A stretch of 64,000 nucleotides of DNA from Muribaculaceae bacterium (lineage in GTDB: Bacteria > Bacteroidota > Bacteroidia > Bacteroidales > Muribaculaceae): contig JAGAUV010000036.1 in assembly GCA_017620635.1 (NCBI GenBank), positions 1 through 64,000 on the forward strand, read 5' to 3'. The notes under the pieces were generated by a model. That model searched no databases and was not told the DNA's origin. It was given only the letters and a program-made list of their open reading frames with translations. Below, in pieces: positions 43,430 to 51,689 of this stretch; the first letter of the stretch is position 1, and each line of letters begins with the position of its first letter. The translations under genes and the position numbers were made by a program.

Positions 43430-43663
43430 TCAGGCTAATTTTCCGGTTTCAATTTCCGATTTAAGATATTGGAAGTTATAAACGGCTCCTTGATAGTACA
43501 AGCCACACTCAGGATTGTTAAGTCGGGCAAATGTAACGGAAGAATATAACTCGTCAAGCGCACGTCGTATATCCCAGTTATATTCAGTCATCAACATATC
43601 TGTCAGTTCCGCTGCAAGACATTCTATTTGAAACTGTATATCTTGTGTCTTATTTCTATACGT
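43430..43663 (-). CDS. Small protein of the DUF3791/DUF3990 cassette, apparently without its ATG
   Basis: The frame reads YRNKTQDIQFQIECLAAELT, then MTEYNWDIRRALDELYSSVT and NPECGLYYQGAVYNFQYL, ending EIETGKLA. This is the pattern of the small third protein that accompanies DUF3990 in Bacteroidales, as I recall it. The in-frame stop upstream (43667-43669 region) leaves ACG at 43661-43663 as the natural first codon, so a lost ATG (T to C) is likely. The first ATG is at 43595-43597 and would remove the first 22 residues. It overlaps the DUF3990 frame by 40 bases. The role is unknown; decay fits with the broken DUF3990 gene. Confidence 0.55.
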   Translation of the reverse strand, partial: TYRNKTQDIQFQIECLAAELTDMLMTEYNWDIRRALDELYSSVTFARLNNPECGLYYQGAVYNFQYLKSEIETGKLA

Positions 43664-43991
43664 TTAAGAAGTTCAACAGCCCGTGGAGTACCGAAGAAAT
43701 ATTGAACGGCATGGTCTCCTTTAAATTTTAACTCCTCAACAAGAGTCTCGGCCGACATATAGCCCATTATATAACGTCTGATCTGAACGCCTACCGTATC
43801 ATCTGCAATCGGTCCGATTACAATATCGTAAGGATGTGCCGGAGTATCTGTATTATTCTTGCGGTTCATTACCACAAACTCAGCCCACTCCTCAGAATAA
43901 TCAGGAAACCGCTTAACTTTCAAGCCCCTCTCTTCAGCCACTGTATCATCAAATTAATGGCTACATTGGAACCGTGATAGAGTCTAATCAT
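43624..43991 (-). pseudogene. DUF3990 (ADP-ribosyltransferase-like) gene with an internal deletion
   Basis: The gene starts at 43991, overlapping the DUF3791 stop by four bases, with MIRLYHGSNVAIN, the typical DUF3990 opening. It then loses frame near 43950-43962 and continues in another frame as FDDTVAEERGLKVKRFPDY to the stop at 43624. Intact relatives are about 150-170 residues, so about 40-50 residues are missing, among them the expected DFGxGFY motif. The remaining open part (43624-43941, from a GTG) encodes only the C-terminal 105 residues. I recall DUF3990 being placed with the ADP-ribosyltransferase superfamily, where LYHGS holds the NAD-binding His. The product is very probably inactive. 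Confidence 0.75.
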
Positions 43992-44212
43992 ATTTTCCCT
44001 CCTTCCCGTCTGCAAATAAGCTGTAAATCCGATACTGCATCGTCAATCGAAAGTGTATGTTCGGCTGTATAACAATCCAGAAGAAAATCTATACCGGTAA
44101 AACGACGCAGATAGGCATATGCCTGTGAGTTAGACAGCCCATAACGCTGAGCAAAAGCTCCGACACAAGCCACTACATACTCTATTCTGTCTATAATTTC
44201 TTTCTTACCCAT
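43988..44212 (-). CDS. DUF3791 domain protein
   Basis: A 74-residue helical soluble protein (IEYVVACVGAFAQRYGLSNSQAYAYL, then DAVSDLQLICRREGG), the standard DUF3791 pattern. DUF3791 genes stand directly before DUF3990 in many Bacteroidota and Firmicutes, which suggests a partner or neutralising role such as an antitoxin; this is inference from genomic pairing. The reading frame is intact while its DUF3990 partner is broken, the pattern expected if loss of the toxin-like member is tolerated. The gene overlaps DUF3990 by four bases. Confidence 0.8.
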   Translation of the reverse strand: MGKKEIIDRIEYVVACVGAFAQRYGLSNSQAYAYLRRFTGIDFLLDCYTAEHTLSIDDAVSDLQLICRREGGKI

Positions 44213-44356
44213 AATCTTTCTTCTAACATAACATACAGCTTTTCTATCTGCATATCAAGATAGAACTTTGTACTAAATTTGTTCTACGCAAAACTACTAA
44301 TAATATTTGATATAGCAATCAAATATCATTTTGGAAATAGTGTAAAAACAAATAAT

Positions 44357-44388
44357 TTTGTTTTGCTCTCGACTTATCACTATATTTG
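44357..44388 (+). promoter_or_regulatory. Promoter of the BrkB-family gene
   Basis: TTTG (44357-44360), a 20-base spacer and TATATTTG (44381-44388) match the Bacteroidota promoter fully. The transcript should start near 44395, which supports translation from 44399 or 44426 rather than from any ATG further upstream. Confidence 0.72.
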
Positions 44389-44425
44389 CACCAACGTTAT
44401 GGCCCCTCTGGGCGTTATTATAAAA

Positions 44426-45790
44426 ATGACTGAAAAGAATACTGATAATAAACTTACCGGACGATTGTCGTCATTATTCAGTTACCTTACCACAGGTATC
44501 TGGAGTGATCCGCGACGGTCGTGGTGGCTTAATATCCTCAGGATAGCGAATCTTTCGGTCAATTCCTTTCTCAACCGCGACATACAGACACAGGCCTGCG
44601 CCCTCACATACCGCACACTCCTTGCAGTAGTTCCGGCGTTGGCGCTCCTCCTGGCCATAGGACGAGGTTTCGGAATGCAGCAGGTGCTGCAGGACGAGCT
44701 CTATAAGCTGTTCCCGGCACAGCATACCGCGATAAAGTATGCCATGAACTTTATCGAATCATACCTCCAGCAGACATCCGAAGGCATATTTGTCGGCATA
44801 GGCATTATGTTCCTGCTTTGGACACTTATATCACTGTTAGGCAACGTTGAAGACACCTTCAACCTCATCTGGGGACAGAAAAGCGGACGCAGCATATGGC
44901 GAAAGCTGAGCGACTACACCGCAATGCTCCTCATACTCCCGGTGCTCATGATATGTGCCAGCGGCATTTCGCTGTTGCTAAGCTCTACGCTCAACTCGAT
45001 CTTCGACTTCGAGTTCATGACACCGGTAATATCAGGACTGCTTGAGGGTGCACAATGCGTCATGACATTCCTCTTCTTTACCGCCGCCTACATGCTCATT
45101 CCGAACACCAAGGTCAAATTCAAGAACGCAGTCATATCGGGCTGTCTGTGCGGATGCGGCTTTCTCGTACTTCAATGGCTATTCGTCACAGGTACGCTCT
45201 ACGTGACCAGATACAACGCCATCTACGGCTCCTTCGCCTTCATTCCCTTACTGCTCCTGTGGATGCAGCTGGCATGGGTAATATGCCTTGCAGGCGCCGT
45301 GATATGCTATTCATCGCAAAACGTATTTGCCTTCTCGCTCGACCGCGAAGTATCCTCGATATCCAACAGCTACCGCGACAAAGTGACCGTCGCCATATCT
45401 GCCGCAATAGCATATCGATTCAAGAACAGGCTCGGCCCGGCCACAGCCCGTGACCTTATGGACAACTTCGACCTGCCGGCGCGGCTTGTGACAACAGTGA
45501 CCGACCGCCTCGTCGCCGTAGGCATATGCAGCAGAGTACTCATCCCGGGGCAGAAAGAGACATACGGCCTACAGCTCGCCATTGACCCGGACAAACTAAC
45601 TGTCGGCGAGCTGCGTCGCGAGCTATACAATCTCGGAGCATCCGATTTTATAGCAAACTTCGATCACAACTTCCCCAAAGTAATAAGCACATTCGACCGC
45701 CTCGACAAAGCATTCGCCGACGTGGCCGACACAATACCCGTGGCTTCTCTTATCGACAACATACCAACATCAAATACAGACAGACAATGA
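44426..45790 (+). CDS. YihY/BrkB-family membrane protein with a C-terminal winged-helix-like domain
   Basis: A 454-residue protein. Residues about 40-310 contain six hydrophobic helices of the YihY/BrkB family (RDIQTQACALTYRTLLAVVPALALLLAIG opening the domain, and LLLWMQLAWVICLAGAVICY closing it). The family was once annotated as RNase BN in error; its transport role is unknown. The last ~150 residues are soluble and include a winged-helix-like stretch (ATARDLMDNFDLPARLVTTV, then LVAVGICSRVL), as in Rrf2-like DNA-binding folds. The start at 44426 is chosen because it follows the promoter and has an MTEKNTD opening; an ATG at 44399 in frame is possible. It overlaps the RidA gene by four bases. 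Confidence 0.85.
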   Translation: MTEKNTDNKLTGRLSSLFSYLTTGIWSDPRRSWWLNILRIANLSVNSFLNRDIQTQACALTYRTLLAVVPALALLLAIGRGFGMQQVLQDELYKLFPAQHTAIKYAMNFIESYLQQTSEGIFVGIGIMFLLWTLISLLGNVEDTFNLIWGQKSGRSIWRKLSDYTAMLLILPVLMICASGISLLLSSTLNSIFDFEFMTPVISGLLEGAQCVMTFLFFTAAYMLIPNTKVKFKNAVISGCLCGCGFLVLQWLFVTGTLYVTRYNAIYGSFAFIPLLLLWMQLAWVICLAGAVICYSSQNVFAFSLDREVSSISNSYRDKVTVAISAAIAYRFKNRLGPATARDLMDNFDLPARLVTTVTDRLVAVGICSRVLIPGQKETYGLQLAIDPDKLTVGELRRELYNLGASDFIANFDHNFPKVISTFDRLDKAFADVADTIPVASLIDNIPTSNTDRQ

Positions 45791-46161
45791 AAAAAGTAAT
45801 TGCAACCACAAAAGCGCCGGGCGCTATCGGCCCCTATAGCCAGGCTATCGATACAGGATCTTTCGTCTATGCTTCAGGCCAGATACCTATCGATCCGGCT
45901 ACAGGCAATATTCCCGAAGGTATCGAAGCCCAGAGCGAACAGGCCATGCGCAACGTCGAGGCCATCCTCGCAGAAGCAGGCCTTACAACCGACAATGTTG
46001 TAAAGACAACCGTATTCCTCAGCGACATGGCAAATTTCGCTGCCATGAACGCAGTATACGCCGCACACTTCAACGAGCCCTACCCTACTCGCTCGGCTGT
46101 TGCCGTCCGCGAGCTGCCTAAAGGCGTACTCGTGGAAGTGGAGGTAATCGCCGTCCGCTAA
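45787..46161 (+). CDS. ridA: RidA-family enamine/imine deaminase
   Basis: A 124-residue cytoplasmic protein that hydrolyses reactive 2-aminoacrylate made by PLP enzymes. The RidA signatures are intact: APGAIGPYSQAI at 11-22, VYASGQIPIDPATG, and the C-terminal RSAVAVRELPKGVLVEVEVIA with the substrate-binding Arg. The length is standard. It is translationally coupled to the BrkB-family gene by a four-base overlap and is followed by a strong bidirectional hairpin. Confidence 0.95.
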   Translation: MKKVIATTKAPGAIGPYSQAIDTGSFVYASGQIPIDPATGNIPEGIEAQSEQAMRNVEAILAEAGLTTDNVVKTTVFLSDMANFAAMNAVYAAHFNEPYPTRSAVAVRELPKGVLVEVEVIAVR

Positions 46162-46180
46162 CCGACGACACCACATAATG

Positions 46181-46215
46181 CAGAAACGCCACGGCAATCG
46201 ACCGTGGCGTTTCTG
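46181..46215. terminator. Bidirectional terminator hairpin between convergent genes
   Basis: A perfect 14-base-pair stem (CAGAAACGCCACGG, 46181-46194, with its complement at 46202-46215) has a seven-base loop and lies midway between the stops of ridA (46161) and the GH127 gene (46234). T runs are short on both sides, but stem strength and place fit a shared terminator. Confidence 0.75.
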
Positions 46216-46233
46216 TCTGTTATAAGCTTATAA

Positions 46234-48063
46234 TCAGTTCTTATAATCGAGCCATACCTTCATACGGCCGGCTTTGCGGTTGTCCCAACAGAAATACGGA
46301 ATCATCCTGATATTGCCGCCGGGCACCGAAGCAAGCACCGACACAGCCCCGTTGAGCTCGGCGATAGGTTCGCCCACCGAAAGCTCGGTGCCATTGACCT
46401 TAAGGCCCAGATCATATGTCGAGGCATTGTCACACTCCTCAACGCAATATACCAGCGGTCCGCGAGTGATGGCGCGTTTGCCGAGATCCTCAGCCACACG
46501 CGTATCGGCACTGTTGATCTTGACCGGCATATCCATGTCGAAATCTATGCGGTCGCCATTGCCGCAGCCCGAGAGCACGAGATAACCCTTCTCTACAGGA
46601 GCTTTGACTGCCTTGCCGTTGACACGCACCTTGTAGCTGTCGCACCATCCGGGCACACGCATGCGGATATCGCGTTTTTCGTCTTCAGGGCCGGCAAGAG
46701 TAAGCGCCACACTGCCGTCATAAGGATATGAAGTAGTCTGGTTTACTGTCCACTTGCCGTCGGGCATAGCGGCCTCGCTGCCTATATAGAGGTTTACCCA
46801 TATCGTTTCGGGCGACACACCATAGATATATCCGCCCAGCGAAGGCAGGAAGCGGCACACATTGCTCGGACAACATGCGCATCCATACCATTCCTGGCGA
46901 TGATGGTCTCCTCTTGATTCAAGCGGATTCACATAAAAGAATTTTGTCCCCGACAGCGATACGCCTGAGAGGATGCCGTTGTAGATACAGCGCTCTACCA
47001 CATCCACGTACTTCGAATCGGGCTCCATGGTGTTCATTCGCTGGTTCCACAGAGCCATGCCTATCGACGCGCATGTCTCGCAATAGGCATCGAGATTAGG
47101 CATGTCATAGTCAACGGTAAATCCCTCGTTGATATGCGACGAGCCGATACCTCCGGTAATATACATGTTGCGGTCCACAACATCGTGCCACAGCGAATGC
47201 AGCGCATCCATATACGCATTTTCGCCCGTCGCTGCCATCACATCGGCCATGCCGGAATACATGTACATACAGCGCACCGCATGACCTGATATATCGGTAA
47301 GCTCTGCCACAGGGGTAAGATCCTGATAGAACTTGGGATCCCACGGTATGTCGAGGCGTACACCGATACCGTGTCCGCGCTCGTCAAGAAGCCACTTGGC
47401 GAAATCGACATATTTCTTCTCGCCGGTAGTGTCGGCGAGTTTGCACAGCGCGAGCTCAATCTCCTGATGGCCGGGCACCCAGTGACGCTTGCCGGGGCCG
47501 AACACATCCATCATATGGTCGGCCATCCTGCGGCCTACATTCAGCAGCTTGTCCTTGCCAGTAGCCTTGTAATATGCCACTCCGGCCTCGATAAGATGAC
47601 CGGCGCAGTACATCTCGTGCTTGTCCATATCGGTCCAGCGGTCATTTGGCTTTGCAAGTGTATAGAATGTGTTGATATAACCGTTCTTATCCTGCGCGGC
47701 GGCTATCTTGTCAATCCATTCGTCGGTTTTGTCTTCAAGGGCCTGGTCGGGATTATTGATCAGAGTATAGGCCATGCCTTCTATAGCCTTGTAGACATCG
47801 GAATCATCGAAGAAGATGCCCGAATGCTCATGGCCGCCGTTTGCAACCTGTTCGAAATTGCGCATACGGCCGGTCTTGTTCTCTATCTGGTCTATACAGG
47901 TAGCCACCGTCGTTGCGGCGTGATTGTGCAGTCGGGGAGCCCAGAAGTTGTCCGTGATTTTTACCCGGGCAAAATCTACAGGAGTGTTTGCCTCTGCGGC
48001 AGGGGGCGTAGCCATGATCATGGCAGCCATGGCGATACAACCGGGTGTCAGAAACTTTTTCAT
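46234..48063 (-). CDS. Glycoside hydrolase family 127 (beta-L-arabinofuranosidase-type)
   Basis: A 609-residue secreted enzyme with a signal peptide (MKKFLTPGCIAMAAMIMATPPAAEA). The (alpha/alpha)6 barrel carries GH127 patterns: GHLIEAGVAYYKATG, HCYEYCETCAS-like (here DAYCETCASIGMALWNQR) and EWYGCACCPSNVCRFL, whose Cys pair includes the catalytic nucleophile position in HypBA1-type enzymes. It would remove beta-L-arabinofuranose units from plant glycoproteins or pectin side chains. The ATG at 48063 starts the signal peptide; a start at 48087 would overlap the upstream stop. It lies 27 bases downstream of the DUF4965 gene. Confidence 0.9.
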   Translation of the reverse strand: MKKFLTPGCIAMAAMIMATPPAAEANTPVDFARVKITDNFWAPRLHNHAATTVATCIDQIENKTGRMRNFEQVANGGHEHSGIFFDDSDVYKAIEGMAYTLINNPDQALEDKTDEWIDKIAAAQDKNGYINTFYTLAKPNDRWTDMDKHEMYCAGHLIEAGVAYYKATGKDKLLNVGRRMADHMMDVFGPGKRHWVPGHQEIELALCKLADTTGEKKYVDFAKWLLDERGHGIGVRLDIPWDPKFYQDLTPVAELTDISGHAVRCMYMYSGMADVMAATGENAYMDALHSLWHDVVDRNMYITGGIGSSHINEGFTVDYDMPNLDAYCETCASIGMALWNQRMNTMEPDSKYVDVVERCIYNGILSGVSLSGTKFFYVNPLESRGDHHRQEWYGCACCPSNVCRFLPSLGGYIYGVSPETIWVNLYIGSEAAMPDGKWTVNQTTSYPYDGSVALTLAGPEDEKRDIRMRVPGWCDSYKVRVNGKAVKAPVEKGYLVLSGCGNGDRIDFDMDMPVKINSADTRVAEDLGKRAITRGPLVYCVEECDNASTYDLGLKVNGTELSVGEPIAELNGAVSVLASVPGGNIRMIPYFCWDNRKAGRMKVWLDYKN

Positions 48064-48090
48064 TGCTTCATTCGTTTTTGCTGTCATTGA

Positions 48091-50610
48091 TCACTTTTTG
48101 AGCTTATGGGCGAAAAGCGGCATCCAGTGGCCGGCGATCACTGAGCGGCCGATAAAGTGCTCGTATTTGCCGGTCTTGGTATCATACCAGTCGCTGATGG
48201 CGACACGGCTCGGTGTCTCGTTGATGTAGTCGTACATCGGATCGATAAACTTGATCAGTGTCTTTGTGTCAGGCGACATTGCGGCGGTCCACATTACCCA
48301 GTCGCTCTTGGTATAATCCCTGCGGCAGTCGAGGGGCAGACCGTACTTATTCTGTTTCTTGAGATAATATGCTATCTCGTCCTTCATCACATCGGCAGGG
48401 AATATACCTGTACCCCAGAGCTGATCCCAGATCATATTATACTTCTGGCTCCATGTGTCGGGACGATCGAAGGCCAGACGATAGTGCACATCGCCCTTCT
48501 TGCCTTCACGTGCAGCTTTTACCCAGTTTGCCGCCATCTCCTTCGCACGGTCGGTGTACTTCCTGGCGGTCGCTTCGTCGCCTTTCATCTTAGCCATTTC
48601 AGCATATCCGGTTATACCCATTATAGCCTTGGCGGCAAGGTTTGCGTTGTGAGCCCAGTGACCGGCAAAGTCGTCGGTGCAGAGCTGGTTCTCCGGATCT
48701 TCTCCGTTCTCGGCAAGGTAGTCGGCCCAGATTGTCAGGACATCCCAATAGCGGTCGGCATATGCTGTGTTGCCGTCGAGCATACTCAGCTGGGCAAGAA
48801 GAGTGAGCATATTGCCGGCCTCCTCGAGCGGCATGTCGCCGCCGTAGAGCTGACCGTTAGCGATAGGATAAGTACCCAGGTCATGAGCAGAGAAGGGTTT
48901 GGTCCAGCGGCCCGACTTGCTGTAGTCGAGAATCGAGGTCATCATAGCCTTGAGCAGCTCGGGATTATAGATCAGGAACAGAGGAGCCGAAGGATAGGTA
49001 AGGTCTACGGTATTGACGCAACCGTTCGAGTCATTTTCCTTGGAGAAGAAGAGCAGATTGCCCTCGTCATCCTTGAAGAGCTTGTGGGCGGCTATCACAT
49101 GGCGGTACGAGGCCGACAGAATCTCGGCATATTTCTTGCCGCCGACTTCCATAGCATCGTCATAAATCATCTTGTCGAAAGCACGGCAACGGTTCATGAT
49201 CGTTGCATACGAATCTCCCAGATTGTCGAACATGTCGAAGATGCTTACCTGGCCGTCATGAGCCCAGTAAGCCTGATATTGCTTGTAGAAATACTCGATA
49301 TCCTTGATCTCGTCGTAGCCTATCATCGTGAAGCTCGCAGCCTTACGTGTCTTGCCGAAATCATGCACATATGCGAGAAGAGGAGCTGTAGAGGCGTTCT
49401 GGGCAACAATCTCTGTTCCGGCCGGTGTGCCTTCGATTTTGCCGGTGTTCATAAACATATTCTTCAGCTCATTGTCTGGACCGATAGCGATCTCGCCGTT
49501 GACAGCAGGAAGATAGAGATAGCCCCAGTCTATGCAGATATGGTCGCCATACTTGGCAAGTATAGGCTGTTCGATAGTGCCTGTCTTGGCATATCTCACA
49601 CCGTTTTCTTCTACTATAGAAGTGCGTGTAGCCTGGAAATCCTTATTCTGCGCGAGCTTGGGCGATGCTGTCAGCATCATCTGTACGCTGTGTTCGGCGC
49701 CGTCGGTCGACCGTACCTGATATGAGATGTAGTTGATCGGCGACGACAGAAGATCGTAGTTGTCGATCAGCATAGGAGCTGTAAACACGAGGTCAAGTTC
49801 CACCGGGCCGCATGCGAAAGTATAGTAGGTAGAAGTAGCAAGCACATCCACGCTCTTCTGCTCGGCGATCTTCATATCTCTGTCGGCTGCAGTACGCTTG
49901 CGGAAGAGGCCGTAGTCGGTATATGCGCCGCCGTTGGTGTTATGGCAGTGAGCTGCGATCATATTCTTGCCGGGGTGGAGAAGTTTCTTAAGCTCGGGGG
50001 TAAGCGGCTCCATCTCGCCGTTGAGCCATGTCTCTCCTGTAGAAATAACCTGTGTTCCGTTGATATAGAGCTCAAAAACATCATCGTGGGAATACACAAG
50101 TATGAGATCGCCTTCGAGATCGGCAGGTGTAAGCTCTACATCACGGCGAACATACAAGTCGCTGTGCTCGTCGTCCCAACGGGTGTTTACAGCCTCCTGA
50201 CCATCCGAGCCAAAAGCTGCACGACCTGTGCGCCACTTCGAATCATCGAAGCTCGGCGCAGCCCAGCCGTCCGACTGTTTTTCACGTGAATAACGTCCTT
50301 CCCATGCCTTTTCGCCGGCCATCGGGGCTATGGTCTCAAACGTAGTGATAGGCTCGCCCATAAAGCGGTACGATACGCCGTCTACTCGCAGGATACCCTG
50401 CAGCGGCTTGTCGGCGCCGGTCCAGTGACGGGTTGAGCCATCGGTAAGATTATCGTAGGGCGATAATATCGACAGATACGGGTCCGACTGGATCAGGGGC
50501 ACTGCCGGCACTCTGAGATCTGTCGCCTGATAGGGAGTAAAGATTTCTGCATTCTGTGCGCCGGCGGCAAACGCTATGAACGCCAGTGCATAGGTCATCA
50601 ATTTTTTCAT
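48091..50610 (-). CDS. Secreted glutaminase-A-like protein (DUF4964/5127/4965/1793)
   Basis: An 839-residue exported protein with signal peptide MKKLMTYALAFIAFAAGAQ. An N-terminal beta-rich region (about 25-270, with VPAVPLIQSDPYLSIL) leads into an alpha/alpha barrel with WAHDGQVSIFDMFDNLGDSYATIMNRCRAFD and PFSAHDLGTYPIANGQLY. This is the domain order of GtaA-like glutaminases of fungi and Bacteroidetes. Despite the name, these proteins in Bacteroidales often sit in polysaccharide loci and their substrate is uncertain; the barrel is glycosidase-like. It forms a leftward operon with the GH127 gene. Confidence 0.87.
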   Translation of the reverse strand: MKKLMTYALAFIAFAAGAQNAEIFTPYQATDLRVPAVPLIQSDPYLSILSPYDNLTDGSTRHWTGADKPLQGILRVDGVSYRFMGEPITTFETIAPMAGEKAWEGRYSREKQSDGWAAPSFDDSKWRTGRAAFGSDGQEAVNTRWDDEHSDLYVRRDVELTPADLEGDLILVYSHDDVFELYINGTQVISTGETWLNGEMEPLTPELKKLLHPGKNMIAAHCHNTNGGAYTDYGLFRKRTAADRDMKIAEQKSVDVLATSTYYTFACGPVELDLVFTAPMLIDNYDLLSSPINYISYQVRSTDGAEHSVQMMLTASPKLAQNKDFQATRTSIVEENGVRYAKTGTIEQPILAKYGDHICIDWGYLYLPAVNGEIAIGPDNELKNMFMNTGKIEGTPAGTEIVAQNASTAPLLAYVHDFGKTRKAASFTMIGYDEIKDIEYFYKQYQAYWAHDGQVSIFDMFDNLGDSYATIMNRCRAFDKMIYDDAMEVGGKKYAEILSASYRHVIAAHKLFKDDEGNLLFFSKENDSNGCVNTVDLTYPSAPLFLIYNPELLKAMMTSILDYSKSGRWTKPFSAHDLGTYPIANGQLYGGDMPLEEAGNMLTLLAQLSMLDGNTAYADRYWDVLTIWADYLAENGEDPENQLCTDDFAGHWAHNANLAAKAIMGITGYAEMAKMKGDEATARKYTDRAKEMAANWVKAAREGKKGDVHYRLAFDRPDTWSQKYNMIWDQLWGTGIFPADVMKDEIAYYLKKQNKYGLPLDCRRDYTKSDWVMWTAAMSPDTKTLIKFIDPMYDYINETPSRVAISDWYDTKTGKYEHFIGRSVIAGHWMPLFAHKLKK

Positions 50611-50668
50611 GTAATATTTGGTTTTAGGTTTTTAGTGTTCGGGCAGGCAGTAAAGATCGGGTACAGGC

Positions 50669-51547
50669 TTACATCACATTGAGCACCTGTTCCTTGATCT
50701 GCTCGAGCAAATCTTTCATCTTTACCACTATGGCCTGCATTTCAGCGTGGTTGCTCTTGCTGCCGAGGGTATTGATCTCGCGCCCTATCTCCTGCGAGAT
50801 AAAGCCGAGCTTCTTGCCCTGTCCGGGTTTGGGACTGTCGATAGTCTCCAGGAAGTACGACAAATGCTTGGCCAGTCGCTGCTTCTCCTCGTTGACATCA
50901 AGCTTCTCGATATAGAATATCATCTCCTGCTCGAGACGGCCTTTGTCGAACTCTACGGCCGGTATCTTCGACAGTGCGTCCTCGAGGCGCTGACGTATGC
51001 GTGGCACACGTTCCTGCTCGAATGGTTCTATCTGGCGGAGGAGATCGCCTATGGCCTCTATCCGCACACGGAAGAAACTCTCAAGCTCAAGGCCTTCAGC
51101 TCGACGGTGGGCCATAAGACGCTCTACAGCCTTGCTCACAGTCTCACGCAGTATCTCAACCTCGCCCTCGCCGGCTTCCGGCACGGATGTGCGCATCGAT
51201 TCCGGCAAGGTCATGAGTGTACGGAAAAGATCTTCGGGCACAGATATGCCGAGCTGTTCTGCGGCCGACTCTATCTGCTTCTTGTACTGGCTCATAACCT
51301 CTACATTGAGCTCCGAGGGTAGGGCTGTCGCAGCATCCGGCAGATTCTCGCAGGTCACCAGCAGATCGGCCTTGCCGCGCTCTATGGTGTGACCCACGAT
51401 ACCGCGCACTTCAAGCTCGGATTCGCGAAATATATAAGGCAGTCGGACGCTGAGATCAAGCTGTTTGCTGTTTAGCGATTTGATCTCCGCGCTTATTCTA
51501 TGGGTTTTGGTTTCGGCGGTGGCTTTGCCGAAACCGGTCATCGACAT
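50669..51547 (-). CDS. yicC: YicC-family endoribonuclease
   Basis: A 292-residue cytoplasmic protein of the YicC/YloC family, shown in other bacteria to be an endoribonuclease that affects small RNA turnover. The N-terminal signature MTGFGKATAE, then LNSKQLDLSVRLP, and the C-terminal QEIGREINTLGSKSNHAEMQ with VVKMKDLLEQIKEQ are intact. In-frame ATGs at 51553, 51547 and 51541 all lie just before the MTGFG motif; a further one at 51598 is unlikely because the promoter at 51612-51619 would leave no leader. It is divergent from tsaB. Confidence 0.93.
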   Translation of the reverse strand: MSMTGFGKATAETKTHRISAEIKSLNSKQLDLSVRLPYIFRESELEVRGIVGHTIERGKADLLVTCENLPDAATALPSELNVEVMSQYKKQIESAAEQLGISVPEDLFRTLMTLPESMRTSVPEAGEGEVEILRETVSKAVERLMAHRRAEGLELESFFRVRIEAIGDLLRQIEPFEQERVPRIRQRLEDALSKIPAVEFDKGRLEQEMIFYIEKLDVNEEKQRLAKHLSYFLETIDSPKPGQGKKLGFISQEIGREINTLGSKSNHAEMQAIVVKMKDLLEQIKEQVLNVM

Positions 51548-51611
51548 GAGCATGGCTTTGATTGGTCTGTTTGAGTTATTATGGAGGGCTTCGCCCACTC
51601 ATTTTATACTG

Positions 51612-51619
51612 CAAAATTA
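51612..51619 (-). promoter_or_regulatory. -7 promoter element of yicC
   Basis: The minus strand reads TAATTTTG, matching TAnnTTTG, with an expected start near 51606. A TTTG occurs 15 bases upstream (51635-51638), shorter than the usual 19-21 spacing. Confidence 0.5.
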
Positions 51620-51663
51620 CAAAAATATTACCTGCAAACTATGAATTTTAATATAAAAAATAG

Positions 51664-51671
51664 TAACTTTG
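51664..51671 (+). promoter_or_regulatory. -7 promoter element of tsaB
   Basis: TAACTTTG matches TAnnTTTG and lies 19 bases before the tsaB ATG, with an expected start near 51678. It is back to back with the yicC promoter, 44 bases away. No -33 TTTG is found. Confidence 0.5.
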
Positions 51672-51689
51672 CCGTAAAAGAAGTACCAA

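Noticed and set aside
48157..49725. Open frame of 522 codons on the plus strand within the DUF4965 gene
   Set aside because: It is antisense to a complete secreted protein, with no promoter and no signal peptide or domain.
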